Program-made: the position numbers and the translations under genes
Shown: positions 9,003 to 17,985 of the stretch, in pieces
How positions within the stretch are numbered: position 1 is the first letter of the stretch
Layout: each line of letters opens with the position of its first letter
The notes under the pieces: generated by a model
What the model saw: the letters and a program-made list of their open reading frames with translations, nothing else
The model's database searches: none
What the model was told of the DNA's origin: nothing
DNA from: Vibrio rotiferianus CAIM 577 = LMG 21460
GTDB lineage: Bacteria > Pseudomonadota > Gammaproteobacteria > Enterobacterales > Vibrionaceae
Assembly: GCF_002741985.1 (NCBI RefSeq)
Contig: NZ_APHW01000104.1
Coordinates: 124,001-188,000, forward strand
Direction: 5' to 3'
DNA: 64,000 bases

Positions 9003-9068
9003 TAAATTCCAACGCAGGTGATCACATATTGATAAAGTTAAAAGATAATGCGTGTTACATAGTAAGAA

Positions 9069-10820
9069 ATGCGGTTGTCGTATCAGCGGAGTTCAGAGTT
9101 GTTTAATAATGTGAAAAAGTCAGTAACACGTACCATCGCATCTGCCATGATGTTGATTTTGCTCCTCTCAGTGGCGACGACTGGCTTTGCTATTTTCACT
9201 CTTGCATCGAGCCTTAATGATGCAGAGGCCGTCAATGTGTCTGGTTCAATGCGTATGCAAAGCTATCGATTAGCTCACGATATTCAGAGTGAATCTGTAG
9301 ACTATTCTTCACATATTGACTTATTTGAGCAGTCTATATACTCCCATTCGATGCTGGCACTGCAACATTGGTCAGTACCTGACGACATCACAAAAGATTA
9401 CTACCGTCTGATCCTTCGCTGGCATGAACTCAAATCGGTGTTGAAGAGCCAAGATAGAGACCGATATTTGGTGTTGGTAGCGGGCTTTGTGAAGCAGATT
9501 GATGCGTTCGTTTTTAAGCTGCAGCATTATTCTGAGCAGAAACTGATCAACTTAGCGTGGATTGGTGGATTAGGGCTCGGAGGCATTTTGTTTGTTAGCA
9601 TGTTTGTTGTGCATTTTGTCAGGCTTGAGGTGGTCAGGCCGTTACGTGCATTAGTATTTGCTAGTGAGCAGATCCAGAACCGTTCGTTTAACGTGTCATT
9701 GAACGTTTCAAGTGATAATGAAATGGGTATCCTAACCCGAACCTTCAACAACATGGCGCACGATCTAGGCCAGTTGTATCGGGGATTAGAGCAAGCTGTT
9801 AATGAGAAAACTCGCAAATTGCAACATGCTAACCAGTCGTTACAAGTGCTTTATGACTCATCGAAGGAGCTGACCGCTTCGCGCATTCATCAAGAGAACT
9901 TTCAAGCAATCCTACAACATATTGTAAGCTTGGAAGGTATTCGTGCTGTAAAGCTTGAAATCGACCAAATTGGCGAACCAAACTGGATACTGACGGAAGG
10001 TGAAGAGTGTCGTCATGATTGCGATAGTGAGTGTCATAGCAAAACACTGACTCTCGATGGTGAGCACCTTGGTTACTTGCACTGGAAAGCGGGCTTACCG
10101 TGTCCTAATGAGTCACTTATCGATAACTTTGTGCAGATCTTATCTCGTGCGGTATATTACAACCGCGCACAAAGGCAAGCCGAACAGTTATTGTTGATGG
10201 AAGAACGAGCCACCATTGCGCGTGAGTTGCATGATTCATTAGCTCAAGCTCTTTCTTATCTTAAGATCCAAGTCTCGCTATTAAAGCGAAGCGTAAAAGG
10301 ACTACCGGATGAGGTGGCTGTTGCGCAAACTGCGCAAGTTATTGCGGAGCTCGATACTGGGTTATCGGCAGCTTATACTCAATTACGAGAGCTTTTAACG
10401 ACGTTTCGTCTCTCGATCAAAGAGGGCAGCTTTGGGCAAGCCCTACAAGAAATGGTGGCAACACTGGACGAGCAAACCACAGCGATCATTTCATTGAATA
10501 ACCAACTTTCGTCTACTGAGCTTGATGCGCACCAGCAAGTGCATCTACTACAGTTGATAAGAGAAGCGACAATCAACGCCATTAAGCATGCGCAAGCTGA
10601 GAACATTAACATTGAATGCCTTGAATCCGACGGTTTTGTCACCGTGAGAGTCGAAGATGATGGCGTCGGGTTTGATAGACAAGATGAAAAGTTAAATCAC
10701 TACGGTATGAGTATCATGCAAGAGCGCGCAGCAAGGCTCCACGCAGATTTGAGTGTTGAGGCTCAACGCGACATGGGCTGTACCGTAACATTAGAATTCC
10801 AGCAGAGTAAGGAAGTATAA
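9069..10820 (+). CDS. narQ: Nitrate/nitrite sensor histidine kinase NarQ
   Basis: Inner-membrane sensor of the NarX/NarQ family. Transmembrane helices lie at about 24-46 and 160-184. The periplasmic domain between them carries the P-box (VNVSGSMRMQSYRLAH, residues 56-70) that binds nitrate. A HAMP domain follows, then a linker with clustered Cys (GEECRHDCDSECHS, about 311-324). The HisKA_3 phosphoacceptor is His388 in ATIARELHDSLAQ, followed by an HATPase domain (DDGVGFD). 583 residues. Divergent from napF and followed by narP with one base between stop and start. Confidence 0.93.
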   Translation: MRLSYQRSSELFNNVKKSVTRTIASAMMLILLLSVATTGFAIFTLASSLNDAEAVNVSGSMRMQSYRLAHDIQSESVDYSSHIDLFEQSIYSHSMLALQHWSVPDDITKDYYRLILRWHELKSVLKSQDRDRYLVLVAGFVKQIDAFVFKLQHYSEQKLINLAWIGGLGLGGILFVSMFVVHFVRLEVVRPLRALVFASEQIQNRSFNVSLNVSSDNEMGILTRTFNNMAHDLGQLYRGLEQAVNEKTRKLQHANQSLQVLYDSSKELTASRIHQENFQAILQHIVSLEGIRAVKLEIDQIGEPNWILTEGEECRHDCDSECHSKTLTLDGEHLGYLHWKAGLPCPNESLIDNFVQILSRAVYYNRAQRQAEQLLLMEERATIARELHDSLAQALSYLKIQVSLLKRSVKGLPDEVAVAQTAQVIAELDTGLSAAYTQLRELLTTFRLSIKEGSFGQALQEMVATLDEQTTAIISLNNQLSSTELDAHQQVHLLQLIREATINAIKHAQAENINIECLESDGFVTVRVEDDGVGFDRQDEKLNHYGMSIMQERAARLHADLSVEAQRDMGCTVTLEFQQSKEV

Positions 10821-10821
10821 A

Positions 10822-11454
10822 TTGACAGTGTGTAAAGTAATGCTGGTGGATGATCACCCACTGATGCGCCGTGGTATCCAACAGCTATTGAGTTTCGAAC
10901 AAGAATTCGATGTAGTTTGTGAGGCAAGTAGCGGTGCAGATGCGATTGCACAAGCGCATGAACATGAACTGGATTTAGTGCTACTCGATCTAAACATGAA
11001 AGGTATGTCGGGCTTAGACACACTAAAAGCATTGCGCGCGGATGGTTGTGAAGCTCGTATTGTAATTTTGACGGTTTCTGATAGCCCAGCAGATATTGAA
11101 GCGATTGTTCGTAGTGGTGCAGATGGCTACCTTCTAAAAGATACGGAACCCGATGAGCTTGTTGAGTTGCTAAAAAGTGCACATCAAGGTGACAAAGCCT
11201 ATAGCCAAGCCGTGGCTAACTATCTAAGTGAGCGTTCTGATCAAACGGATGTTTTCGATTCACTAACGGATCGTGAAACACAAATTCTGCAAGAAGTTGC
11301 GAGGGGTTTCCGCAATAAGCAGATTGCAGACCGACTGTTTATCTCGGAGTCTACGGTCAAAGTGCATATGAAGAGCCTTTTGAAAAAACTGCAGGTTCCA
11401 TCGCGTACAGCCGCAACGGTTTTGTATCTGGAACGATACGGTGAGGTGAAATAA
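10822..11454 (+). CDS. narP: Nitrate/nitrite response regulator NarP
   Basis: LuxR/FixJ-type regulator paired with NarQ; an N-terminal receiver domain with phospho-acceptor Asp near residue 56 (LVLLDLNMKGMSG) and a C-terminal helix-turn-helix (LTDRETQILQEVARGFRNKQIA...STVKVHMKSLLKKL). 210 residues. The start is TTG at 10822: it follows AAGGAAG (10809-10815) at good spacing, and no ATG lies before residue 7. Being encoded with narQ and opposite nap, it most likely activates nap through the site at 8959-8974. Confidence 0.9.
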   Translation: MTVCKVMLVDDHPLMRRGIQQLLSFEQEFDVVCEASSGADAIAQAHEHELDLVLLDLNMKGMSGLDTLKALRADGCEARIVILTVSDSPADIEAIVRSGADGYLLKDTEPDELVELLKSAHQGDKAYSQAVANYLSERSDQTDVFDSLTDRETQILQEVARGFRNKQIADRLFISESTVKVHMKSLLKKLQVPSRTAATVLYLERYGEVK

Positions 11455-11535
11455 AAGATCTCAGGGAATGAGCCGTTGAACTAAACAATTACACACTGCA
11501 AAGCTTCTCGTTCTCACTTAAAACCTTTGATTACT

Positions 11536-11567
11536 AATGCCTGCGCCTTTAAGCGTGGGCATTTTTG
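11536..11567 (+). terminator. Terminator after narP
   Basis: 11-bp stem AATGCCTGCGC / GCGTGGGCATT with two G-T pairs and a 6-base loop, followed by TTTTTG. It ends the narQ-narP transcript. The rest of the 11455-11752 gap holds no recognisable gene. Confidence 0.7.
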
Positions 11568-11752
11568 TTCGTGACGTCTCTTTTTTAGGGCTCTTTCCAA
11601 GAGTTTACTTGGATTGGTGTTCACTCAACTATTCATCTTGCGTATGCTAGAAGCCATAATAATGAAAATAAACTTGTCAGTTTTCTCGTACTATATGCGG
11701 TAACAATCTGATAAACTTCTGATCAGGTTGTTGAATATTTGAAGGTGGTTGA

Positions 11753-12757
11753 ATGTCTTTTCCTGTACTCATCTGTGATGACTCAGCGCTCGCGCGCAAA
11801 CAGATGGCGAGGTCACTGCCTGCAACACTGAATGCAGATATCACTTTTGCCATTCACGGTAAAAACGCGCTAGAAGAACTAGCGCAAAAAGAATTTAAGC
11901 TCATGTTTCTTGACCTCACCATGCCTGAGATGGATGGTTTTGAAACACTTGAAGAGATGCGTAGGCTGGGGAACACCACGCCTGTTGTTGTTGTATCGGG
12001 GGATATTCAGCCTAAAGCAAAAGAGCGCGTTTTTGCGCTTGGCGCTAAAGCATTTATTCAAAAGCCCATCGGTAAAGACGAGCTAAAAGCAACACTAAAA
12101 GAGTTGGTTGAGCCGCCTCAGGTTCCGCAAGTTGTTATGCCTAGCGTTGTTGAGCTGCCAATTTTGCGTAGACGCGATATCTACATGGAGGTGGCCAACG
12201 TCTCGATCGGTCGTGCAGCGGATGCTTTGGCTCGCCATTTCGACGTATTTGTTCATCTGCCTTTGCCAAACGTTAATATTTTTGAGCTCAGCGAGCTTCA
12301 TATGGCGCTAAGAGATTTGGCCTCACATGATAATGTCTCAGGTGTTTGCCAAGGCTTTTGTGGAGAAGGGATCGCCGGAGAGGCCTTAGTTATCTTAAGT
12401 GATTCAAGTGTTTCTGATCTGAAGAAACTCATGAAGGTACCTGCTGATAGCGAAGAGCTTGAAGAGCTAGAGCTGCTAATGGATATCTCCAATATCTTAG
12501 TCGGGTCATTTTTGAATGGTTTAGGGGAACAAGCGGAAGTTCGTTTCTTCCAGAGCTCTCCTGTTCTTTTGGGTCAGCACATATCAATTGACTCGATTAT
12601 CGAATCCACGACGGGCGCGTTCAGTAGAACCATGACCTTCGAGGTGAGTTACAATATTGATGGCACTTCAATTCGTTGTGATCTTTTGTTTATGTTTGTC
12701 GATGAGTCGCTTCCGCTTCTTGACAACAAACTGTCGTATTTGATGGAGGATTTCTGA
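11753..12757 (+). CDS. Response regulator with C-terminal CheC/CheX-like domain
   Basis: 334 residues: an N-terminal CheY-type receiver (VLICDDSALARKQMARSL, phospho-Asp in LMFLDLTMPEMDGFE, conserved Lys in AFIQKPIGKDEL) followed by a CheC/CheX-like region with repeated EL-rich helices and a NILVGSFLNGLGEQ helix typical of the CheC-FliY-CheX phosphatase fold. Such proteins are expected to dephosphorylate receiver domains in signalling or chemotaxis. It overlaps the next gene by one base (TGATG), so the two probably act together. Specific partner unknown. Confidence 0.75.
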   Translation: MSFPVLICDDSALARKQMARSLPATLNADITFAIHGKNALEELAQKEFKLMFLDLTMPEMDGFETLEEMRRLGNTTPVVVVSGDIQPKAKERVFALGAKAFIQKPIGKDELKATLKELVEPPQVPQVVMPSVVELPILRRRDIYMEVANVSIGRAADALARHFDVFVHLPLPNVNIFELSELHMALRDLASHDNVSGVCQGFCGEGIAGEALVILSDSSVSDLKKLMKVPADSEELEELELLMDISNILVGSFLNGLGEQAEVRFFQSSPVLLGQHISIDSIIESTTGAFSRTMTFEVSYNIDGTSIRCDLLFMFVDESLPLLDNKLSYLMEDF

Positions 12758-13194
12758 TGTTGAATCTGCCTGCAGAATTTGAACAGTTCCACTGGATGGT
12801 CGACATGGTTCAAAATGTCGACATGGGATTGGTGGTTTTGGACCGAGATTACAATGTTCAAGTGTGGAATGGCTTCATGACTCACCACAGTGGCCTTCAA
12901 TCTCATGATGCAATTGGTCGCTCGATCTTTGATATTTTCCCAGAGATCCCTCAAGAATGGTTCAAGCTAAAAACGAAGCCGGTTTATGATCTAGGTTGCC
13001 GAAGCTTTATTACTTGGCGCCAGCGTCCATATCTTTTCCGTTGTCGTAACGTTCGTCCTGTTACACAACAAGCGGAGTTTATGTATCAGAATGTAACGCT
13101 TAACCCAATGCGAACCCCAACTGGGAAGATAAACTCATTATTCCTTTCTATTAATGATGCGACCGCAGAAGCGTTACTCGCTCAACCAAAATAA
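12757..13194 (+). CDS. PAS-domain protein coupled to the response regulator
   Basis: 145-residue single-domain protein. A PAS fold is seen in MGLVVLDRDYNVQVWNGFMTHHSG and IGRSIFDIFPEIP, with no kinase, GGDEF or other output domain. Its start overlaps the stop of the upstream CheC-like regulator, implying co-translation and a shared pathway; it could be the sensor module for that regulator (inference). A clean terminator follows at 13205-13228. Confidence 0.7.
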   Translation: MLNLPAEFEQFHWMVDMVQNVDMGLVVLDRDYNVQVWNGFMTHHSGLQSHDAIGRSIFDIFPEIPQEWFKLKTKPVYDLGCRSFITWRQRPYLFRCRNVRPVTQQAEFMYQNVTLNPMRTPTGKINSLFLSINDATAEALLAQPK

Positions 13195-13204
13195 ACACAG
13201 AGAA

Positions 13205-13228
13205 GCCGAGGTTAACCTCGGCTTTTTT
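13205..13228 (+). terminator. Terminator after the PAS gene
   Basis: Perfect stem GCCGAGG / CCTCGGC with loop TTAA followed by six T. Confidence 0.9.
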
Positions 13229-13256
13229 GTATACCCTTATAGATAGGGCACACGGT

Positions 13257-14807
13257 ATGCAGATTGATGATATGGACTTTAGTTTAGCGTTGAAACTCTA
13301 CACCGCAGAGCAAGTGAAAAGCGGAGAGGTGGAGGCTGCTCGCTTGGCGGGCATCTCTATGTATAGCTTGATGCAACGTGCGGGGATGGCGGTATACGAA
13401 CGCTTTCAAACTCTTTACCCTAGAGCGAAGAAGGTCGTTGTTTTGTGCGGAAAAGGCAATAACGGTGGTGATGGGTATGTCTTTGCGACGCTCGCACAAC
13501 AAGCACAACTTGATGTTTCAGTCTTTCAAGCCGGAAAAGAAGAAGCACTCAAGGGGGACGCTCAACTCGCTTTCCAAGAATGGGTTCTTAATGATGGCAG
13601 GCATTCAGACTGGAATGATTGGGAGGAAGCCCTGTTTGAAGCGGATGTCATTATTGATGCCTTACTAGGCACTGGTCTAAGTGGGGACGTTAAGAAGCCG
13701 CTCAGTGAGTACATTGACCAGATCAACCGCATACGATGCCCCGTCATTTCTATTGATATTCCATCAGGTCTTTGCGCCAATACAGGTAATGTATTAGGCC
13801 ATGCCGTTAAAGCCGACCATACCGTTACATTTATCGGTGTTAAACAAGGACTCTGTACTGGGCAAGCGCGCTCGAACGTCGGGGAGCTTCATTTTGCTGG
13901 ATTGGGTGTTGAGCGAGAGTTCCAGTCTATCACTGATGAAAGCGCTCTAGGCATTGATCAGAAAATAATTAGTCGGTTGTGGCCAGAAGCGAATCCAACG
14001 GCCCATAAAGGTGACAACGGTAAGTTACTGTGCGTGGGTGGTAACCAAGGAATGTCTGGAGCCATCCGATTATGTGCATCAGCGGCAACTCGTACAGGAG
14101 CAGGCTTAACGGCCGCCATAACCCATCCGAATTCTTTAATACCTTTACAGGTCGCCTCACCAGAAGTCATGAGCCAGAGTATTACTCTAGAGCAGCTCAA
14201 AGATACCGATAACGAACTAGTTAAACGAGCGGAGTGGGCTGATGTTTTAGCCTTTGGCCCAGGTTTTGGCGTGGATGAATGGGCGTATCTGGCTTATGTA
14301 ATGCTATCTCAGCAACATAAACCCAAGGTGGTTGATGCTGATGGTTTGAACCTTCTCGCGATGCTGAATAAAAATGGTGATGTGACATTTGTACGAGACG
14401 AGCAGCGCGTTATGACACCACACCCAGGTGAAGCTGCACGTTTACTCGATGTTTCAACCAAAGAGATAGAACAAAATCGCTTCGCGGCGGTGAAACAACT
14501 CCAAGAACACTATGGTGGCGTCATTGTCCTCAAAGGGGCTGGTTCACTGATATATGATGGTGCACGTATGTATGTTTGTTTGGCCGGAAATCCCGGAATG
14601 GCTAGTGGAGGGATGGGGGATGTTCTTTCAGGTGTGATAGCAGCGCTATTGGCTAAAGGTTTACCTATCGCAATTGCAGCACGTCTAGGTGTTATTCTCC
14701 ATAGTAATGCTGCAGACTTAAACGTTGAACAAAATGGTGAAGTCGGACTATTGGCAACTGATGTCATTGAGTCGCTTCGGCATGCAATTAATTCTCAGCG
14801 TTTGTAA
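13257..14807 (+). CDS. nnr: Bifunctional NAD(P)H-hydrate epimerase/dehydratase
   Basis: Repairs damaged NADHX and NADPHX. The N-terminal YjeF_N epimerase domain (to about residue 220) has KGNNGGDGYVFA and DALLGTGLSGDV. The C-terminal ADP-dependent dehydratase domain (ribokinase-like) has KGDNGKLLCVGGNQGMSG, MTPHPGEAARLL and the nucleotide-binding AGNPGMASGGMGDVLSG. The frame stays open upstream to a TTG inside the preceding terminator; ATG 13257 (about 516 residues) is the more likely start. Here it stands alone rather than in the usual tsaE-amiB neighbourhood, so it may be a second copy. Confidence 0.9.
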   Translation: MQIDDMDFSLALKLYTAEQVKSGEVEAARLAGISMYSLMQRAGMAVYERFQTLYPRAKKVVVLCGKGNNGGDGYVFATLAQQAQLDVSVFQAGKEEALKGDAQLAFQEWVLNDGRHSDWNDWEEALFEADVIIDALLGTGLSGDVKKPLSEYIDQINRIRCPVISIDIPSGLCANTGNVLGHAVKADHTVTFIGVKQGLCTGQARSNVGELHFAGLGVEREFQSITDESALGIDQKIISRLWPEANPTAHKGDNGKLLCVGGNQGMSGAIRLCASAATRTGAGLTAAITHPNSLIPLQVASPEVMSQSITLEQLKDTDNELVKRAEWADVLAFGPGFGVDEWAYLAYVMLSQQHKPKVVDADGLNLLAMLNKNGDVTFVRDEQRVMTPHPGEAARLLDVSTKEIEQNRFAAVKQLQEHYGGVIVLKGAGSLIYDGARMYVCLAGNPGMASGGMGDVLSGVIAALLAKGLPIAIAARLGVILHSNAADLNVEQNGEVGLLATDVIESLRHAINSQRL

Positions 14808-14950
14808 AAAGTCTTCTTAAAAGCTCAAAAAAGTGACGTTAAGCGTGAAAATTTCGAAGAAAATATTATGGATTAATAGAACGTGAAGAACTCGTTTGGC
14901 GTAATTTTAATCGTTTATGCGGGGTTGTACGGTAGTCTGTCATGAATTTT

Positions 14951-14966
14951 ACGCAAAGGTTTGCGC
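14951..14966. promoter_or_regulatory. Candidate PurR operator upstream of guaC
   Basis: ACGCAAAGGTTTGCGC differs at only two positions from the symmetric PurR palindrome ACGCAAACGTTTGCGT. It is about 285 bases upstream of guaC, a gene of purine interconversion, which supports the call. The 14808-15250 gap otherwise holds a putative promoter (TTGTAG, 16-base spacer, TATAAT ending near 15123) and the hairpins described separately. Confidence 0.6.
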
Positions 14967-15130
14967 AAAGGATTACCTAAAGATTGATTTTAACTACTTG
15001 ATATTGCTGATTAAGTTGTGATTTGGAGGTTCTGGAGGGTGTTTTTGATATGCGATTTCCAAGATGGTATCACAAAAAAAATTCAAATATCAGACTTGTA
15101 GGAAATAAATCACGGCCTATAATGCTGAAA

Positions 15131-15162
15131 ACCGGAGCGTCTGCCAACGCTCCGGTTTTTTT
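15131..15162 (+). terminator. Terminator-like hairpin in the guaC leader
   Basis: Perfect 9-bp stem ACCGGAGCG / CGCTCCGGT with loop TCTGCCAA followed by seven T. It lies just after the TATAAT-like -10 and about 90 bases before the guaC start, so it either ends a very short RNA or attenuates guaC transcription. A second hairpin with the same loop follows at 15178-15203. Confidence 0.7.
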
Positions 15163-15177
15163 GTGTCCGAAGAACAG

Positions 15178-15203
15178 TGAACTCGTCTGCCAACGACTTC
15201 ACT
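15178..15203 (+). promoter_or_regulatory. Second guaC-leader hairpin with identical loop
   Basis: Inverted repeat AGTGAACTCG / CGACTTCACT (10 positions, one C-C mismatch) around the loop TCTGCCAA, the same loop as the hairpin at 15131. The shared core CGTCTGCCAACG occurs at 15138-15149 and 15184-15195. No T run follows. Function unknown; possibly an RNA-level control element. Confidence 0.5.
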
Positions 15204-15250
15204 ACGCACTCTGAGGTGACACATATACATATGAATCAAGGAATTACACA

Positions 15251-16294
15251 ATGCGTATCGAACAAGAACTTAAGTTAGGTTTTAAAGATGTACTGTTTCG
15301 CCCGAAACGTTCTACCCTGAAAAGCCGTTCTCAAGTAAATTTAACCCGCGATTTTACATTCAAGCATAGTGGCCGTCAATGGTCAGGTGTGCCTGTAATC
15401 GCAGCTAACATGGATTCGGTTGGTAGTTTTGCAATGGCGAAGGCACTAGCAGAGCATGGTGTAATGACCGCTGTTCACAAGCACTACACAGTGGAAGACT
15501 GGGCAGCGTTTGCAAAATCAGCAGACAAAACAACGCTAAACAATGTAATGGTGTCTACGGGTACATCGGACGCAGACTTCCAAAAAACCAAAGACATTAT
15601 GGCTCTGTCAGATGAATTCATTTTCATCTGTATCGATATCGCGAATGGTTACTCAGAACATCTGGTTGACTATGTAGAGCGCGTTCGTGCAGAGTTCCCA
15701 GACAAAGTCATCTCTGCTGGCAACGTCGTAACTGGTGATATGTGTGAAGAGCTGATCCTAGCCGGAGCAGACATCGTTAAGGTTGGTATTGGCCCTGGTT
15801 CTGTATGTACCACACGTGTTAAAACTGGTGTTGGTTACCCGCAACTTTCTGCAATCATCGAGTGTGGCGATGCAGCACATGGTCTTGGCGGTATGATCGT
15901 TGGCGACGGTGGCTGTTCATGTGCAGGTGATGTAGCGAAGGCATTCGGCGGCGGCGCTGATTTCGTAATGCTTGGCGGCATGCTGGCTGGTCATGAAGAG
16001 TCAGGCGGCGAAGTGATTGAGAACGACGGTGAGAAGTTCATGAAGTTCTACGGCATGTCTTCTAAGAGCGCGATGGACAAGCACTCTGGTGGTGTTGCTG
16101 GCTACCGCGCAGCTGAAGGTAAAACCGTACTTCTACCTTACCGCGGCAGTGTTCACGGCACTATCCAAGACATCCTTGGCGGTGTTCGCTCAACATGTAC
16201 ATACGTAGGCGCAGCAAAGCTTAAAGAGCTAACCAAGCGTACTACATTCATCCGCGTACAAGAGCAAGAGAATAACGTATTCGGTAAAGAGTAA
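15251..16294 (+). CDS. guaC: GMP reductase
   Basis: NADPH-dependent enzyme converting GMP to IMP. The 347-residue TIM-barrel protein has the catalytic Cys186 in VGIGPGSVCTTR, the following VKTGVGYPQLSA segment, and IGPGSVCTT/GDGGCSCAGD phosphate-binding loops typical of the IMPDH/GMPR family without CBS domains. The length and KSAMDKHSGGVAGYRAAEGK segment fit GuaC, not GuaB. Start ATG has AAGGAAT upstream. Likely under PurR and leader control (see nearby sites). Confidence 0.95.
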   Translation: MRIEQELKLGFKDVLFRPKRSTLKSRSQVNLTRDFTFKHSGRQWSGVPVIAANMDSVGSFAMAKALAEHGVMTAVHKHYTVEDWAAFAKSADKTTLNNVMVSTGTSDADFQKTKDIMALSDEFIFICIDIANGYSEHLVDYVERVRAEFPDKVISAGNVVTGDMCEELILAGADIVKVGIGPGSVCTTRVKTGVGYPQLSAIIECGDAAHGLGGMIVGDGGCSCAGDVAKAFGGGADFVMLGGMLAGHEESGGEVIENDGEKFMKFYGMSSKSAMDKHSGGVAGYRAAEGKTVLLPYRGSVHGTIQDILGGVRSTCTYVGAAKLKELTKRTTFIRVQEQENNVFGKE

Positions 16295-16340
16295 GTCGGC
16301 TGAATATCGAAAGCTGTTGATACAATTATAAAATGATATT

Positions 16341-16398
16341 GCCTCTTCATGGCTTAAACTCCTGCGAGTTTATGACTTTTCATGAAGAGGCGATTTTT
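16341..16398 (+). terminator. Long hairpin terminator after guaC
   Basis: Outer 11-bp perfect stem GCCTCTTCATG / CATGAAGAGGC encloses an inner AAACTC / GAGTTT hairpin and is followed by GATTTTTAT. Confidence 0.75.
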
Positions 16399-17051
16399 AT
16401 CTTCTCTGCTGCCCCTTCTCAAAGCTACCTTCTGTTTATATTCCTAGCCTGTATGGCTTCTACATGCATAAAGCGCAATCGACACACTTCTGTTAATGAC
16501 TTTCAGTTTCAATTTAGTGTGCATAAATATGTACAGTGAGAAGTAAACTCTTTCAAGCTCCGAGTAAGTCTGAACTTAAAATTCAAACCACCAAGTTGCA
16601 CCAAAATTAGAGTTTTCTGTGTAGAAACATACCTGCACCAGAACCATATTCGAGGCTCTCATACTTACGGGGTGGTGCGTTGTAAAGGAGCTGGCTTGTC
16701 GCTGTATTTATATTTTCCTCGCCCCCCCCAAATTTGTTGAATAGTAGAAAGTGAGCTCCATTTTGTTCTTGTTTTTTTAAATCATTTTTCCAATGAGTGA
16801 AGGTACCCTTTTTAATTATGTATAGAGTTGCAATCTAATTTTCCAATGCCATGTCTGATTTAATAGTTGTTAATGCTATACGTTTTTTGTCTAAATTATG
16901 TGGCACCATGACTCTACTAGGCTTGGTGTTTCAGGATTTTACACGAGCTACGCAATCCTGTTGCTTACATTTTAAAAAGTTGTAAGGCGTTAATCTAACT
17001 TAAACCTGGAAAGGATGTACAAGTGTAAATTCCCGCCCAATACTCGATTTT
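16399..17051. other. Long non-coding gap with an eight-C run
   Basis: No gene with plausible start and coding character is seen. A run of eight C (16722-16729) abuts the motif CAAATTTGTT. Stop codons are frequent in all frames, so this looks like decayed accessory DNA rather than an unrecognised gene. Confidence 0.5.
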
Positions 17052-17186
17052 GTGTCTAGTGCTGGACATTGTTATATATGCGGTTCTTTAAATGTGATTG
17101 AACTTGATTATTCGCATTCTTATGGCGACCTTTGCGGAGGTGATAGTTTGCTGGTTGAAACTTGTCAGCGGCTCACTCGTTTTTAG
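17052..17186 (+). CDS. Possible 44-residue Cys-rich ORF or gene remnant
   Basis: Opens with GTG and contains HCYICGS and YGDLCGG, resembling two zinc-knuckle-like turns, then ends shortly before the HAD gene. No good ribosome site is visible. It could be the end of a decayed gene. No family recognised. Confidence 0.2.
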   Translation: MSSAGHCYICGSLNVIELDYSHSYGDLCGGDSLLVETCQRLTRF

Positions 17187-17244
17187 TCGCCAGATAGGGT
17201 TGAGTCTTTGGTTTAAACAAACTATTTAAAGTTCTGATTTTGGC

Positions 17245-17898
17245 ATGGAGAATATTTTGAAAGATTATCAAGTGTATCTATTTGATATGGATGGGACGTT
17301 AGTGAATTCAGAGCCGCTGAAAGGAAAGGCGCTGGCTCTAGCTTGTGCGGATTATGGTTCCGAGGTTGATTTCAATATTTATAAGGACGTGATGGGCGAA
17401 AGCTGGTCTGTAGTGACCGGACATTTCTTTGAAGCGGCATCGATTAATCCAATGTTAGAAGAGTTTAATTCCCATTTTCGCACTCACTACGAGCGTCTTT
17501 TATCAGATAACTTGGAGTTAAATACAGGCGCAAAAGAGTATATTGAACAATTAAACAAGACAGGGAAAACATGTGGTGTTGTTAGCTCAGCGGCAACATG
17601 GATGGTGGACAACATCCTCGAGACGTTAAATCTTACAGAAGCTTTCGAAATTGTCATTACTCAAGAGCATGTGACCAAGCATAAACCCGATCCTGAAGCT
17701 TATAATTTAGCTTTGTCACAGCTAAATGCCTCTCCAGAGAGTACGTTGATTTTTGAAGACTCGACTGCTGGGATTTTGGCTGGTAAATCAATCGGTTGTG
17801 AAGTTGTCGCGATTAAGCATGAGTTTAATAGCAAAAATGACATGAGTGCAGCTTCTAAAGTAATTGAAGCCTACGATGAAATGTTAGTACAACAATAA
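17245..17898 (+). CDS. HAD-superfamily hydrolase (beta-phosphoglucomutase-like)
   Basis: 217 residues with all HAD motifs: DMDGTLVNSEPL (nucleophile Asp15, acid/base Asp17), the Ser of VVSSAATW, Lys in HKPDPEAYNLAL, and the acidic pair in IFEDSTAGILAG. The helical cap between motifs I and II fits phosphoglycolate phosphatase/beta-phosphoglucomutase relatives. The substrate cannot be named. It stands alone; the next gene starts about 90 bases on. Confidence 0.8.
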   Translation: MENILKDYQVYLFDMDGTLVNSEPLKGKALALACADYGSEVDFNIYKDVMGESWSVVTGHFFEAASINPMLEEFNSHFRTHYERLLSDNLELNTGAKEYIEQLNKTGKTCGVVSSAATWMVDNILETLNLTEAFEIVITQEHVTKHKPDPEAYNLALSQLNASPESTLIFEDSTAGILAGKSIGCEVVAIKHEFNSKNDMSAASKVIEAYDEMLVQQ

Positions 17899-17985
17899 GC
17901 TTGAGAGTGATTCACAACGCTCGGCATTTTATTCTCAATATCCAAATATTGATGCGTGAGTTTGTTTCGGTACAAGGAGGGAAGT

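Noticed and set aside
12649..12954. Minus-strand ORF across the junction of the regulator and PAS genes
   Set aside because: Shadow frame over two coupled genes with recognisable domains.
15023..15214. 63-residue plus-strand ORF upstream of guaC
   Set aside because: It runs through the -10 element and the terminator-like hairpin, has no ribosome site, and its protein shows no family features.
16333..16539. 68-residue plus-strand ORF after guaC
   Set aside because: It contains the long guaC terminator hairpin and no ribosome site.
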